From assembly GCA_016932505.1 (NCBI GenBank), contig JAFGCT010000006.1:30932-94931 (forward strand): a DNA stretch of 64,000 nt. The letters run 5' to 3'. Made by a program: the position numbers and the translations under genes. Numbering within the stretch: position 1 is the stretch's first letter; each line of letters begins with the position of its first letter. Positions 48,028 to 57,522 of this stretch are shown here, piece by piece. Below the pieces are notes generated by a model. That model worked only from the letters and a program-made list of their open reading frames with translations, did no database searches and had not been told where the DNA came from. This DNA is from Candidatus Peregrinibacteria bacterium (GTDB taxonomy: Bacteria; Patescibacteriota; Gracilibacteria; UM-FILTER-43-11).

Positions 48028-48801
48028 CTAATTAGTTTTAATCATACCCGAAATACCATTTACCAAATCAATCGCCCTAAAATTTCCCTGTAATTCAGTT
48101 TGATTCTCAGCTACAAGCCCCAGAATTTTTGTACCGTATTTACAAGCTTCAAAAGAATCCATGCCTTGTGCAATTAACCCACCAAGTAATCCACTAAGGA
48201 CATCTCCAGTACCTCCAACTGTCATATACGAATTACCGGTTTTATTAATAGCGATTTCCTCACCTCGTGCAATGATATCTTCATGTCCTTTGCAAACAAT
48301 GGTAACTCCGAGTTGCTTTGCCCACTTTTGTACATTTTTTACAGTTGGTTCGTCGCCGGTCATTTCTTTAAATTCACCTCTATGAGGAGTTAAAACAGTA
48401 GTTTTTGGAAATGAATTAGTGTAAAAAAGAGCACTCGCATCTATAACAGTTGGGATTGTAATGTGAGAGACAATACTCTTAACGGCTTGTTTAGTCTTAA
48501 TATTAGTTCCAAGTCCAGGACCAATCACCATTACATCCATTTTTTTACTTAGATTCAAAATACTTTTTACATCCTTATTGGTCAGGATGTTTTCGGAAAA
48601 TTTTTGAATAATAAAATTTAGTGAATATGATTTTGCGGCTTCAGCCTGGCACGGAGGAATATATGGAAAAATCAAATCTACTCCAGAATGCTCTGCGGCA
48701 AGAGCGCTAAGTATTGGTGCGCCATGGAACATTTCACTTCCTCCTACTATCATAATCTTTCCATTGTCACCCTTATGACTGTCATTTTTTCGTTTAAGCA
48801 T
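48028..48801 (-). CDS. nnrD: ADP/ATP-dependent NAD(P)H-hydrate dehydratase
   Basis: GDNGKIMIVGGSEMFHGAPILSALAA, VIGPGLG, TPHRGEFKEM, TVGGTGDVLSGLLGGLIAQG. Confidence 0.9.
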   Translation of the reverse strand: MLKRKNDSHKGDNGKIMIVGGSEMFHGAPILSALAAEHSGVDLIFPYIPPCQAEAAKSYSLNFIIQKFSENILTNKDVKSILNLSKKMDVMVIGPGLGTNIKTKQAVKSIVSHITIPTVIDASALFYTNSFPKTTVLTPHRGEFKEMTGDEPTVKNVQKWAKQLGVTIVCKGHEDIIARGEEIAINKTGNSYMTVGGTGDVLSGLLGGLIAQGMDSFEACKYGTKILGLVAENQTELQGNFRAIDLVNGISGMIKTN

Positions 48802-48875
48802 ACTTTTTATTTACTTTATATTTTATGGAAATTTGGAAATAATGGAAATAAGGTAATTTCCAAGTTTCCAAATTT

Positions 48876-49760
48876 TTAAGTTTTCAAAAACGGGTTATCC
48901 GTAATTATTTGAACTTCTGGCTCAAGATTAATACTATATTTTTCATCAACCCTATCATAAACTTGTTTTGCTAAACTCAGTATATCTGAAGTAGTCGCCT
49001 TACCGGTATTCATAATCCAGTTCGCATGTTTTTCGGATATCTGTGCACCACCAACTTTCATCCCTTTGCATCCGCTTTGTTCAATAAGCCATCCCGCAGA
49101 AGGAAACTGACCTGGATTTTTGAAAAAACTACCGCATGTTAGTCCAACAGGTTGTTTTAGTGTCCTTTCTTTAATATAGGAATTGATTTCAGTCTTTATA
49201 ATCGCACCAGGGGTCGGTTTTAATTTAAAAGTTGCACTTAGGATTATATCTTTCGTCTTTTTAAAATGGCTTGTTCTATATGCAAATTTACAATAATCAG
49301 GGCCAACAATTAGTGGTTTATTAGATTTTTCTGGAAGTATTTCTGCGTGCATAAAAACATCAGAAATATAAACATCAGGTACTCCTGCATTGCCATATAC
49401 CGCACCTCCAACACTACCAGGTACAAGCGCAAGCCCGGAAATCCCGCCTAAGTTATGTTTGGCACAAAGCAATACTAGTTTAGAAAGATTCACAGCACTG
49501 TTCGCGGTGACGTTCTTTCCATTAATCTGGAGTTTATCCATTTGATTAAGAATCACAAGTCCCGGATAACCTTCATCTGCAAATAAAACATTGCTACCAC
49601 CACCAATTATTAAATATGGTAAACCTTTTAATTTTGCAAACTCCCTAAGTCCAAGAATTTCCTGCCAGCTTCTTGCTCCGGAAAAAAAGCGTGCCGGCCC
49701 ACCGGTTCTATAGGTCGTAAACTGAGAAAGCGCTACATTTTGTTGAACTTTTAATTCCAT
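48876..49760 (-). CDS. murB: UDP-N-acetylenolpyruvoylglucosamine reductase
   Basis: FTTYRTGGPA, IIGGGSNVLF, GLALVPGSVGGAVYGNAGV, CGSFFKNP. Confidence 0.94.
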   Translation of the reverse strand: MELKVQQNVALSQFTTYRTGGPARFFSGARSWQEILGLREFAKLKGLPYLIIGGGSNVLFADEGYPGLVILNQMDKLQINGKNVTANSAVNLSKLVLLCAKHNLGGISGLALVPGSVGGAVYGNAGVPDVYISDVFMHAEILPEKSNKPLIVGPDYCKFAYRTSHFKKTKDIILSATFKLKPTPGAIIKTEINSYIKERTLKQPVGLTCGSFFKNPGQFPSAGWLIEQSGCKGMKVGGAQISEKHANWIMNTGKATTSDILSLAKQVYDRVDEKYSINLEPEVQIITDNPFLKT

Positions 49761-49862
49761 TTACTTATTACAAGATTGCTTATTACAAGATTACAAGATT
49801 ACTTTAGTGGTCGCAACGTAGGTTTTTCAACCTATATTTACTTAAAGCAAAGGAAAAGGTCC

Positions 49863-51341
49863 TTATTTACACTTTTCCAAGGCAATATCCAATCTTTTCA
49901 AACATTCCTCCTTTCCTAAATAAACTGCCAAAGTTGCAAAGTTAGGGGATTTCTCAAGTCCGGAAAGAGCTACTCTTATCGGCCACAACACCTGTCCATT
50001 TTTAAGTCCAAGTTCACCAACTATAGCTACAAGTCCGTCCGAAATAACTTTTGACTTACTGCTTTCTCCACGTTCCCAGTCAATTCCAGAAAGTACCTCT
50101 TTTGCTTTTGGTAGAACTTTGTCTTTAAGCATTGCAGGAGTTATTTGAAATTTATCAAGAGCTAATAGGGAAGTCGGGTAATCTGGAATAGGGCTGAATA
50201 AAGGCTCTAATACTTCGGATACTTCCGATAATTTACTAAAACGACCTTCGAAATCAGGATCTTTTAAAATATTTTTAATTAAACTCTCATCATCTGTCGG
50301 TATATTTTTGATGAATGGCTTAACAGTTTCAAAAAATTCATCAATATTTTCCGCAATCGCCCTTTTAATATATTCACCATTTACCCAATCCAATTTTTTA
50401 ATATCAAAAATTGCACCTCCTTTATGAACTCTATCTAAAGTAAATTTCTCAATTAACTCATCCATACTGAATATCTCTTGTTCATCTGGTGTATTCCAAC
50501 CAAGAAGAGCAAGAAAGTTTAAAAGTGCTTCAGGTAAATATCCTTCTGCTAAATAGTCATCTACAGAAACCTTGTTTTTCCTTTTGCTTAATTTGCTTTT
50601 ATCTTCATTTAGAATTAATGGAAGATGCGCAAAATGTGGTACCTCATATCCCAAAGCTCTAAATATCAAAATCTGTTTTGGAGTGTTAGAAATATGATCC
50701 TCGCCACGTATTACATGTGTAATTCCCATATCGTGGTCATCTACCACTACAGTAAGATGATAAAGTGGGTTATCAATAGCCCTTGCTATTACAAAGTCAT
50801 CAAGCTCCTTGCAATTTATACATGTTTCCCCGCGTACCAAATCCTTAAAGCTGATATCTTCATTCTCCGGAATTCTAAGTCTAATAACCGCTTTCTCACC
50901 AGCCTCAACTCTCTTTTTTGCTTCATCCGTACTTAAGTTTTTACAGCATCCATCGTATCTTGGTGGCAACTTTGCTTCTCTTTGTTTTTCCCTCATGTTA
51001 TCCAACCTCTCTTTTGTACAGAAGCAATAATAAGCTTTGTTTTCATCCAATAATTTTTGAAGGTTTTTAGTATAAACCTCAATTCTTTCGCTCTGCCTAA
51101 ATCCTTTGCTACCAGGAATGTGTACACCTTCATCGCCAGCAATTCCAAGCTTAACAAGTCCGTTAATAATATCTTCCTCGTATTCTTTTTTACTTCTTTC
51201 TTTATCTGTATCTTCCATTCTAAAAACCATAGTTCCACCTTCATGTTTGGCAAAAAGAAAGTTGTAAAGCGCAGTCCTCACAGTTCCTATGTGAAGTAAG
51301 CCTGTTGGTGATGGTGGGATGCGTACGCGAACGTTAGTCAT
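49863..51341 (-). CDS. gltX: glutamyl-tRNA synthetase
   Basis: VRIPPSPTGLLHIGTVRTALYNFLFA, VIRGEDHISNTPKQI, KLSKRKN. Confidence 0.96.
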   Translation of the reverse strand: MTNVRVRIPPSPTGLLHIGTVRTALYNFLFAKHEGGTMVFRMEDTDKERSKKEYEEDIINGLVKLGIAGDEGVHIPGSKGFRQSERIEVYTKNLQKLLDENKAYYCFCTKERLDNMREKQREAKLPPRYDGCCKNLSTDEAKKRVEAGEKAVIRLRIPENEDISFKDLVRGETCINCKELDDFVIARAIDNPLYHLTVVVDDHDMGITHVIRGEDHISNTPKQILIFRALGYEVPHFAHLPLILNEDKSKLSKRKNKVSVDDYLAEGYLPEALLNFLALLGWNTPDEQEIFSMDELIEKFTLDRVHKGGAIFDIKKLDWVNGEYIKRAIAENIDEFFETVKPFIKNIPTDDESLIKNILKDPDFEGRFSKLSEVSEVLEPLFSPIPDYPTSLLALDKFQITPAMLKDKVLPKAKEVLSGIDWERGESSKSKVISDGLVAIVGELGLKNGQVLWPIRVALSGLEKSPNFATLAVYLGKEECLKRLDIALEKCK

Positions 51342-51398
51342 TTGTAATCAGTTAATTGCATATATTAATATACATCAAATGTTATAAATTATCATCAT

Positions 51399-51529
51399 TG
51401 TCTGAACTGTGATTATATATGATGAAGTGATAAACGCGATTATTTAAAATGTAGAGATGCATTGCAATGCATCTCTACAGGGTTTAATAATAAATCGTAC
51501 AACGTTAATCGTTAATCACAGTTCAGACA
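51399..51529. repeat. hairpin element with 17-bp terminal arms and a nested 28-bp perfect palindrome
   Basis: TGTCTGAACTGTGATTA / TAATCACAGTTCAGACA; GTAGAGATGCATTG/CAATGCATCTCTAC at 51451-51478. Confidence 0.93.
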
Positions 51530-52174
51530 TTAATACGTTTCTACAGAAACCTTATCCATAGTAATATCCTCAAGTGGTTTGTCAAAAGCATCTCTTTCTG
51601 CAGTTGCAATTGCATCTACAACGTCCATTCCTTCAAATACCTGTCCAAAAACGGTATGCATATTATCTAGCCATGGAGTTCCTCCTTCTTTTTGAACAAT
51701 AAAGAATTGACTGCCATTTGTATCTGGTCCTGCATTTGCCATACTTAAGGCACCTTTGATATTTTTTAGATTTGGATTGAATTCATCTTCAAATTTTCCA
51801 CCCCAAAGGCTTTCGCCACCTCGTCCGGTACCAGTTGGGTCACCACCCTGAATCATAAAATCAGGTATAACTCTGTGGAAAATAATTCCGTCATAGTATC
51901 CTTTATCCGCTAAACCGAGAAAATTCTCAACGGTTTTTGGAGCTTTATCCGGAAATAATCTAAGTTTTATCGTTCCCATGGAAGTTTCCATAACAACAAT
52001 TTGCTCACCTTTTTCAGGCTCAGCGGTTTGGTCAAAATCACTCATAACTAAATTTTTGGTTATATTAATTTCTTCGGGTGAACCTTGATAGAATTTATCA
52101 ACGTCATTTTTTGGTGTGCAACCAATAAGTAGGCTTATTGAAAGAACGATAAGAAGGGAGGTTAGCTTTTTCAT
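51530..52174 (-). CDS. cyclophilin-type peptidylprolyl isomerase lipoprotein
   Basis: LLIGC lipobox; [30 protein letters not shown]. Confidence 0.93.
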   Translation of the reverse strand: MKKLTSLLIVLSISLLIGCTPKNDVDKFYQGSPEEINITKNLVMSDFDQTAEPEKGEQIVVMETSMGTIKLRLFPDKAPKTVENFLGLADKGYYDGIIFHRVIPDFMIQGGDPTGTGRGGESLWGGKFEDEFNPNLKNIKGALSMANAGPDTNGSQFFIVQKEGGTPWLDNMHTVFGQVFEGMDVVDAIATAERDAFDKPLEDITMDKVSVETY

Positions 52175-52187
52175 GGTGTTAAATTAA

Positions 52188-52691
52188 TTAATCGAAATTG
52201 TAAGGTAAACAAGTTGTTTCATCAACTTCAATATCACAATTGTCTGGATATGCAGGTGTAGTAACACTAATATGATTATCAAAATTTCCAACAATATGTG
52301 CAGTTAAAGTACCTTCATTTTCTAGAGTTGTTCCAATCATATATGCATTATCTCCAGCATCATAATAGTAGTAATAATTAATAGGTGTGCCAGCAGAATC
52401 AGCTTTTGGGTCGACTGGAATTGTTGATAGATATTTTCTAGGTATTCTCCATCCTCCACCTGCATCTGCAGTTCCATTTTCAAGTAACGCTGGATATCTA
52501 TTGAATTCCACAAAATACAATTCCAAAGCACTTTGGATTGTACTTAAATCTTGCTTTCTTTTTGAATCCCTAGCTTGAGCAGTCTGCCCACCAATTGCGG
52601 TATAAGCCACAACAGAAAGAATCGCAATAATTGTTATTACGACAAGTAGTTCCACAAGCGAAAATCCTTTTTTAAGTTTTAATTTTTTCAT
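52188..52691 (-). CDS. type IV prepilin (PilA/GspG-like)
   Basis: MKKLKLKKGFSLVELLVVITIIAILSVVAYTAIGGQTAQARDSKRKQDLSTIQSALELYF. Confidence 0.93.
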   Translation of the reverse strand: MKKLKLKKGFSLVELLVVITIIAILSVVAYTAIGGQTAQARDSKRKQDLSTIQSALELYFVEFNRYPALLENGTADAGGGWRIPRKYLSTIPVDPKADSAGTPINYYYYYDAGDNAYMIGTTLENEGTLTAHIVGNFDNHISVTTPAYPDNCDIEVDETTCLPYNFD

Positions 52692-52752
52692 TGAGTTGAT
52701 TTTTATCTTATATCAAATAGTATTTTAGCTCTTTTTGAGGGTAAATGGCAAA

Positions 52753-53370
52753 TTAAAATTCAATATTTTCCCTTAGCCTTTTTCCAAAACCGAATTTCAT
52801 ATCCGCAGAAAGATGCCATTTGCTATCCTTCATATCTGCACCAGAGATTTTATAATGAAATGGCGCATCAAGCGATGAAAGCTCAAGATCATCTATAACA
52901 GGAATCATTACATAATTAGCGTAATCAAAACTCGCACAAGGCTGAGTCGCAGGTCCAATAGTATAATCAGGAATAGATTTGATATTGGCATGTTCAGTCT
53001 GCAAACCGTTTTCACAAAGATTATATTCAATTTTTAAATCGGCAGGAGCGCTAATTATATCTTCATAGGTTGCACTCGCTAGACTGTCCAAGGCACCAGT
53101 TATTGTGCTCACATTTTGAGTTAAAGTAATATCAATTCCCTCATAGTTATCACTTGTCTTATTAACCACCATTTCACTTGGGTTTTCCTTTAAATAATCC
53201 ATAAAACTATCAAAAAATGCCTTGGTATTCTTGTACTCAATTGTTTCCTGTTGTTGTTCCTGAAGTTTACTAAAGCGAATAGCCGCATAGAAAAAGACAG
53301 TCGTCATAAGTACTCCGAGCATGACAGTCCAGATAAGAATCGACCCTTTTTTTAAATTTGATTTAATCAT
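52753..53370 (-). CDS. PilX-like pilus assembly / minor pilin-like protein
   Basis: N-terminal KKGSILIWTVMLGVLMTTVFFYAAIRFSKLQEQQ within pilin cluster. Confidence 0.6.
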   Translation of the reverse strand: MIKSNLKKGSILIWTVMLGVLMTTVFFYAAIRFSKLQEQQQETIEYKNTKAFFDSFMDYLKENPSEMVVNKTSDNYEGIDITLTQNVSTITGALDSLASATYEDIISAPADLKIEYNLCENGLQTEHANIKSIPDYTIGPATQPCASFDYANYVMIPVIDDLELSSLDAPFHYKISGADMKDSKWHLSADMKFGFGKRLRENIEF

Positions 53371-55175
53371 TAATTTAAAGAGGCGTTAATAACATAAGAA
53401 TTTTCACTATCTGTTTCAAAATCCATCTGCAAAATATTTCCACTGTTAGTTTCAGAAAACTCAAGATCAGTCACATCATATCCACTTTGATAATCATATT
53501 CGGAAAAGCCAGTATCGAATTCAGCATCAGTGGTGTATTCCAAATTACTACTCCATCCAAGACCTGTTGGATAGGGAAGTGAAATACCCAAATCTTCAAT
53601 TGTATCTTCGGATGTTCCAATTACTCCGTTTCCTACACGCAAAACTTTATTCTGAGAATATGTTAGAACATCATTTTCGTCATATATATCAACAGAAATA
53701 GGATTAAATCCGCTAGTAATACCGGAAGTCGATAAATCGAAAACAAAAGTAAAACCTCCACCAAAAACTTCATCTATAATCACTATGTCTCCAGGTGAGA
53801 AGGAATAATCAGTATTTGGATCTACATATACACCTGATGGCTGGGGAACACCAGTTACATTAAAAGGGTCTTTGTCTGGTCCAATTAGTATTGGGTCTCC
53901 TGATTCAAAAATATTATTATCTTCACTAACTGTAAAACGTTCAAAATACAAATCACATGGGTCGATTTCATTAGCACATACCTGTTTTGTTGCATCTCCG
54001 TTAATAATAGGTACAGAAAAATACATGCTTAAAACACTTCCAACGGAATCAAATTTTGCAGTATGTAAATCATTACTAATTAATAAATCTTCGCTGGCGC
54101 TTATGTTTTGAGGGAATTTTATATCAATTTTTGAGATTTTCTGCATAGGCATTTCATTTGGTATCAAAAAATCATAAGCAGTATATTCATCAATAGAAGG
54201 TGGATCAGTTACTACTAATATCCTTCCGCTTCCGGTATCTGCAATATATAGCTGTCTTTTTGCGGAATCTATTGCAAGCCCAGTAGGGAAATTTAATTTG
54301 CAGAATTTTGCAGTATTATCACAAGCATCACTTTCACCTTCGCCTGCAACCGTTAGCAGGGACGTATCCAGAGGATAACCGCTACCAAGATTGGTGCTTA
54401 GCCATACTACTCGGTTATTATAAGTATCCGAAACAAACAGACGATTATTGTTATAAGCAAGCCCTGTTGGAAAATTAAGACCATCGCCCATTGATTCAAT
54501 AATTGTATCACCGTCGATATCCATTTTTATAATCCTGTCATTACCTGAATCCGAAACAAACAAATCGGTTCCATCAGTTGTAATATCTGTTGGGTGAGCA
54601 AACTCTTCTTCTGTAGAAATTGGGGAACAACTATCAATTGAACTGTTGCATTTATAAATCTTATTTTCCAGCGGTGCGGCAATATAGTAATCCGACCCAA
54701 CTTTGGTAATACCGGCTGGATTAAGAATATCAGATTCCGCACTTTCCCTATTTCCAATCTTCCCATTAAAAACAAAAAAATCCTTAAACACTATTTTCCC
54801 ACCCACCTTTCCAATAAAAGTAAATGGCAATTCGACATCAGTAATCTTATTTTTAATTACAATGGAAGAAGGTGTACCTGAAAAAGGTGACGGTGATTGA
54901 ATTTTATCAACATTAGCCAGTTTCCCTCTAATTATCTCATTTGCACTAAAGTCACCCTGACTTTCATCCAGTTTTTCCTGTGTAAGAATAATATTATGAA
55001 AAGAACCTGCAAAAAACGCACTAACTCCAATCATTAAAAGAGCGGTTATTGTAACTGAAACGATTAGCTCGACTAAAGTGAAACCTTGCGTATTGCGACT
55101 TTCGCATAACGCACAACGCACAACGCAAAACCTTTTTATTCCCAATGTAGTTTTGTTATTTTGTCGTTTCGTCAT
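53370..55175 (-). CDS. pseudopilin with NHL-type beta-propeller repeats
   Basis: QGFTLVELIVSVTITALLM prepilin N-terminus; HPTDITTDGTDLFVSDSGNDRIIKM, FPTGLAYNNNRLFVSDTYNNRVVWL, FPTGLAIDSAKRQLYIADTGSGRI. Confidence 0.88.
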   Translation of the reverse strand: MTKRQNNKTTLGIKRFCVVRCALCESRNTQGFTLVELIVSVTITALLMIGVSAFFAGSFHNIILTQEKLDESQGDFSANEIIRGKLANVDKIQSPSPFSGTPSSIVIKNKITDVELPFTFIGKVGGKIVFKDFFVFNGKIGNRESAESDILNPAGITKVGSDYYIAAPLENKIYKCNSSIDSCSPISTEEEFAHPTDITTDGTDLFVSDSGNDRIIKMDIDGDTIIESMGDGLNFPTGLAYNNNRLFVSDTYNNRVVWLSTNLGSGYPLDTSLLTVAGEGESDACDNTAKFCKLNFPTGLAIDSAKRQLYIADTGSGRILVVTDPPSIDEYTAYDFLIPNEMPMQKISKIDIKFPQNISASEDLLISNDLHTAKFDSVGSVLSMYFSVPIINGDATKQVCANEIDPCDLYFERFTVSEDNNIFESGDPILIGPDKDPFNVTGVPQPSGVYVDPNTDYSFSPGDIVIIDEVFGGGFTFVFDLSTSGITSGFNPISVDIYDENDVLTYSQNKVLRVGNGVIGTSEDTIEDLGISLPYPTGLGWSSNLEYTTDAEFDTGFSEYDYQSGYDVTDLEFSETNSGNILQMDFETDSENSYVINASLN

Positions 55176-55180
55176 CTAGT

Positions 55181-55585
55181 TTAGTTATAGATTATCCGTG
55201 AAGAAGTAACAGCTCCGCCATCAGCCTGATTATGTTTACCAGTACTATCAGTCCATTCTATTATGGAAGTGACCTTATAAGCGTCAGGAAGCCCAATATC
55301 TTCGATTTTTAAAGTTCTGCTAAATGGCTCTGGAATAGGATCACCGCTATTTGAAGTATTCAATCCGTATGTAGCTCCCTGGTCAACAAATCTAATACAA
55401 AAACTGTCTACAGGAGGAGTGCATAATTCCCCATATCCAAGAGCTTCCACAATCTCCATCCCTTGATTTGCGTAAAAATATGCCTGAATTTCGTTTTTAT
55501 TGGTATTACTAGAAGTTAAATTGCTAGTTTGTAGCTTAAGTACACCAAAAACAACGATTGTTAGAAGCACCATTGCAAACATCAA
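55181..55585 (-). CDS. type IV prepilin (GspI/PilV-like), start uncertain
   Basis: GGFSLVELMFAMVLLTIVVFGVL spans the track start; no ATG/GTG/TTG upstream of the cleavage site in frame. Confidence 0.75.
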   Translation of the reverse strand: MMFAMVLLTIVVFGVLKLQTSNLTSSNTNKNEIQAYFYANQGMEIVEALGYGELCTPPVDSFCIRFVDQGATYGLNTSNSGDPIPEPFSRTLKIEDIGLPDAYKVTSIIEWTDSTGKHNQADGGAVTSSRIIYN

Positions 55586-55747
55586 TTCTACTAAGCTAAA
55601 CCCTCCTTTTGATTTGTAATTTTTAATTAGAAATTTGTAATTTTTATTTAAATCAATATTAACAAGTTATTTGGCATTTTACCATTGAAAAATAGTCAAT
55701 TTTTTGCTATAATATAAGGAATAGTTAAATTTTTAATTAAACAAGGT

Positions 55748-57082
55748 ATGTCGCTATTAGATGTTCTACAAAAGGAAAGCGAGGAAGTGTTGGCTAAAAA
55801 GGTCGAAGATAAGCCAGAAGAGTCAATAATTTCTCCCGCCACAAATGACATTCAAATTGAATCAAAAGAGGAGGATGTTAAGCCTGAAATTAGTGAAAAG
55901 CCTAAAGGCGATGTATTTGACGAAGATGAAATTCCAGAAATAGTGGATGAAATATTCAAAAAAGCAATTGAAATGCACGCAAGTGATGTCCATTTTAAAC
56001 CTACTGATGATAAATTCGAGGTTTATTACAGAATCGACGGGAATATGATTGAGCATAAAGTTTATGACAGGATTTTTCACAATCCTATTATTGCTCGTAT
56101 TAAAATTATCTCCAGTTTAAAAATTGATGAACACCGATTGCCTCAGGACGGTAAAAGTAGCTATAAGGGTACAAACAAAGAAGTTGACCTTCGTGTTTCT
56201 ATTCTTCCAACTCAATATGGTGAAAAGGTTGTTATACGTTTGTTAGAAAAAAATCCTGAAATGGTGAATCTAAGAGACTTAGGCATGCTTCCTAATATTC
56301 TTATGAAAGTTGAAAAGCATTTACAGGGAACATATGGAATGATACTTGCGGTAGGTCCTACCGGTAGTGGTAAATCCACATCTCTCTTTTCAATGATTTC
56401 CACCTTCAATGCTGAGGAATATAATATCTCAACTCTGGAAGATCCGATTGAATATAAAATTCCAAATGTAACTCAAACTCAGATTAATGTGGAAATAGGT
56501 TTCGATTTTCCTGATGGTCTTAGAACCCTTGTTCGTCAGGATCCGGATATCATAATGGTTGGAGAAATACGTGATAAAAAAACAGCTTCTCTTGCAGTTG
56601 AATCTGCATTAACCGGTCACTTGGTATTCTCTACACTACATACAAATACCGCTACGGGTACAATACAACGTCTGCTAAATATGGAAATTGATAGATTTCT
56701 TATAACTGCAGCAGTTAAGCTTATTATCTCACAGCGTCTTATTAAAAAAGTATGTTCAAATTGTCGTGAAAAATACGAAGTTCCAAAGAAATATTACGAA
56801 TTATTCAAAGAACAAACTGATATTGACCCACAAAAAGCATTTCTTTACAAAGCGAAAGGTTGTGATAAATGTAACAACACCGGTTATAAGGGTAGAATCG
56901 GACTTTTTGAAGTTTTGGAAATGACACCAGCTATCGAAGAACTAATTATAGGCAATGCCTCTAATGCGGAAATCGAAGCGCAAGCTGTTAAAGAGGGGAT
57001 GATTCTTCTAAAAAAAGATGCACTTTATAAGGCCATAACAGGTGATATTACTATTGAAGAAGCTTTGCGGGTAATGCTTTAG
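55748..57082 (+). CDS. PilB/GspE-type ATPase
   Basis: VGPTGSGKSTSLFSMI, ISTLEDPIEYKI, RQDPDIIMVGEIRD, CSNCREKY...CDKCNNTGYKGRIG. Confidence 0.95.
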   Translation: MSLLDVLQKESEEVLAKKVEDKPEESIISPATNDIQIESKEEDVKPEISEKPKGDVFDEDEIPEIVDEIFKKAIEMHASDVHFKPTDDKFEVYYRIDGNMIEHKVYDRIFHNPIIARIKIISSLKIDEHRLPQDGKSSYKGTNKEVDLRVSILPTQYGEKVVIRLLEKNPEMVNLRDLGMLPNILMKVEKHLQGTYGMILAVGPTGSGKSTSLFSMISTFNAEEYNISTLEDPIEYKIPNVTQTQINVEIGFDFPDGLRTLVRQDPDIIMVGEIRDKKTASLAVESALTGHLVFSTLHTNTATGTIQRLLNMEIDRFLITAAVKLIISQRLIKKVCSNCREKYEVPKKYYELFKEQTDIDPQKAFLYKAKGCDKCNNTGYKGRIGLFEVLEMTPAIEELIIGNASNAEIEAQAVKEGMILLKKDALYKAITGDITIEEALRVML

Positions 57083-57097
57083 GTGGGATTATTGAGT

Positions 57098-57522
57098 TTA
57101 TTACGATTATTGGGATTATTAAGATGAATATAAACAAAAATGGAAAAAATATATACAGGAACATTTAGGGGGCTAATTGCATGGCAAAAAGCAAGAGATC
57201 TTACATTAGAAATCTATAAACTATCTGGTAATTTTCCTGATGTAGAAAAATTTGGTTTATCGAGTCAAATAAGACGTGCATCAGTTTCTGTGATGTCTAA
57301 CCTTGCAGAAGGTAATCAAAGAAACGGAATACGTGATAAATTAAATTTTTTGAATATTGCGTATAGCTCATTAGTAGAAGTAGATAACCAAATTGAATTG
57401 GCATATCAACTTAAATATATTTCTGAAAAAGAATATCTGCATGCCATAGAATTAATAAATAAGACTGGATATTTAATTTTTCGTTTATCTGAATCAAAAA
57501 AGAATCCCAATAATCGTAATAA
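57098..57522. repeat. 20-bp perfect inverted repeats flanking the four-helix-bundle coding segment
   Basis: TTATTACGATTATTGGGATT (57098-57117) / AATCCCAATAATCGTAATAA (57503-57522). Confidence 0.95.
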
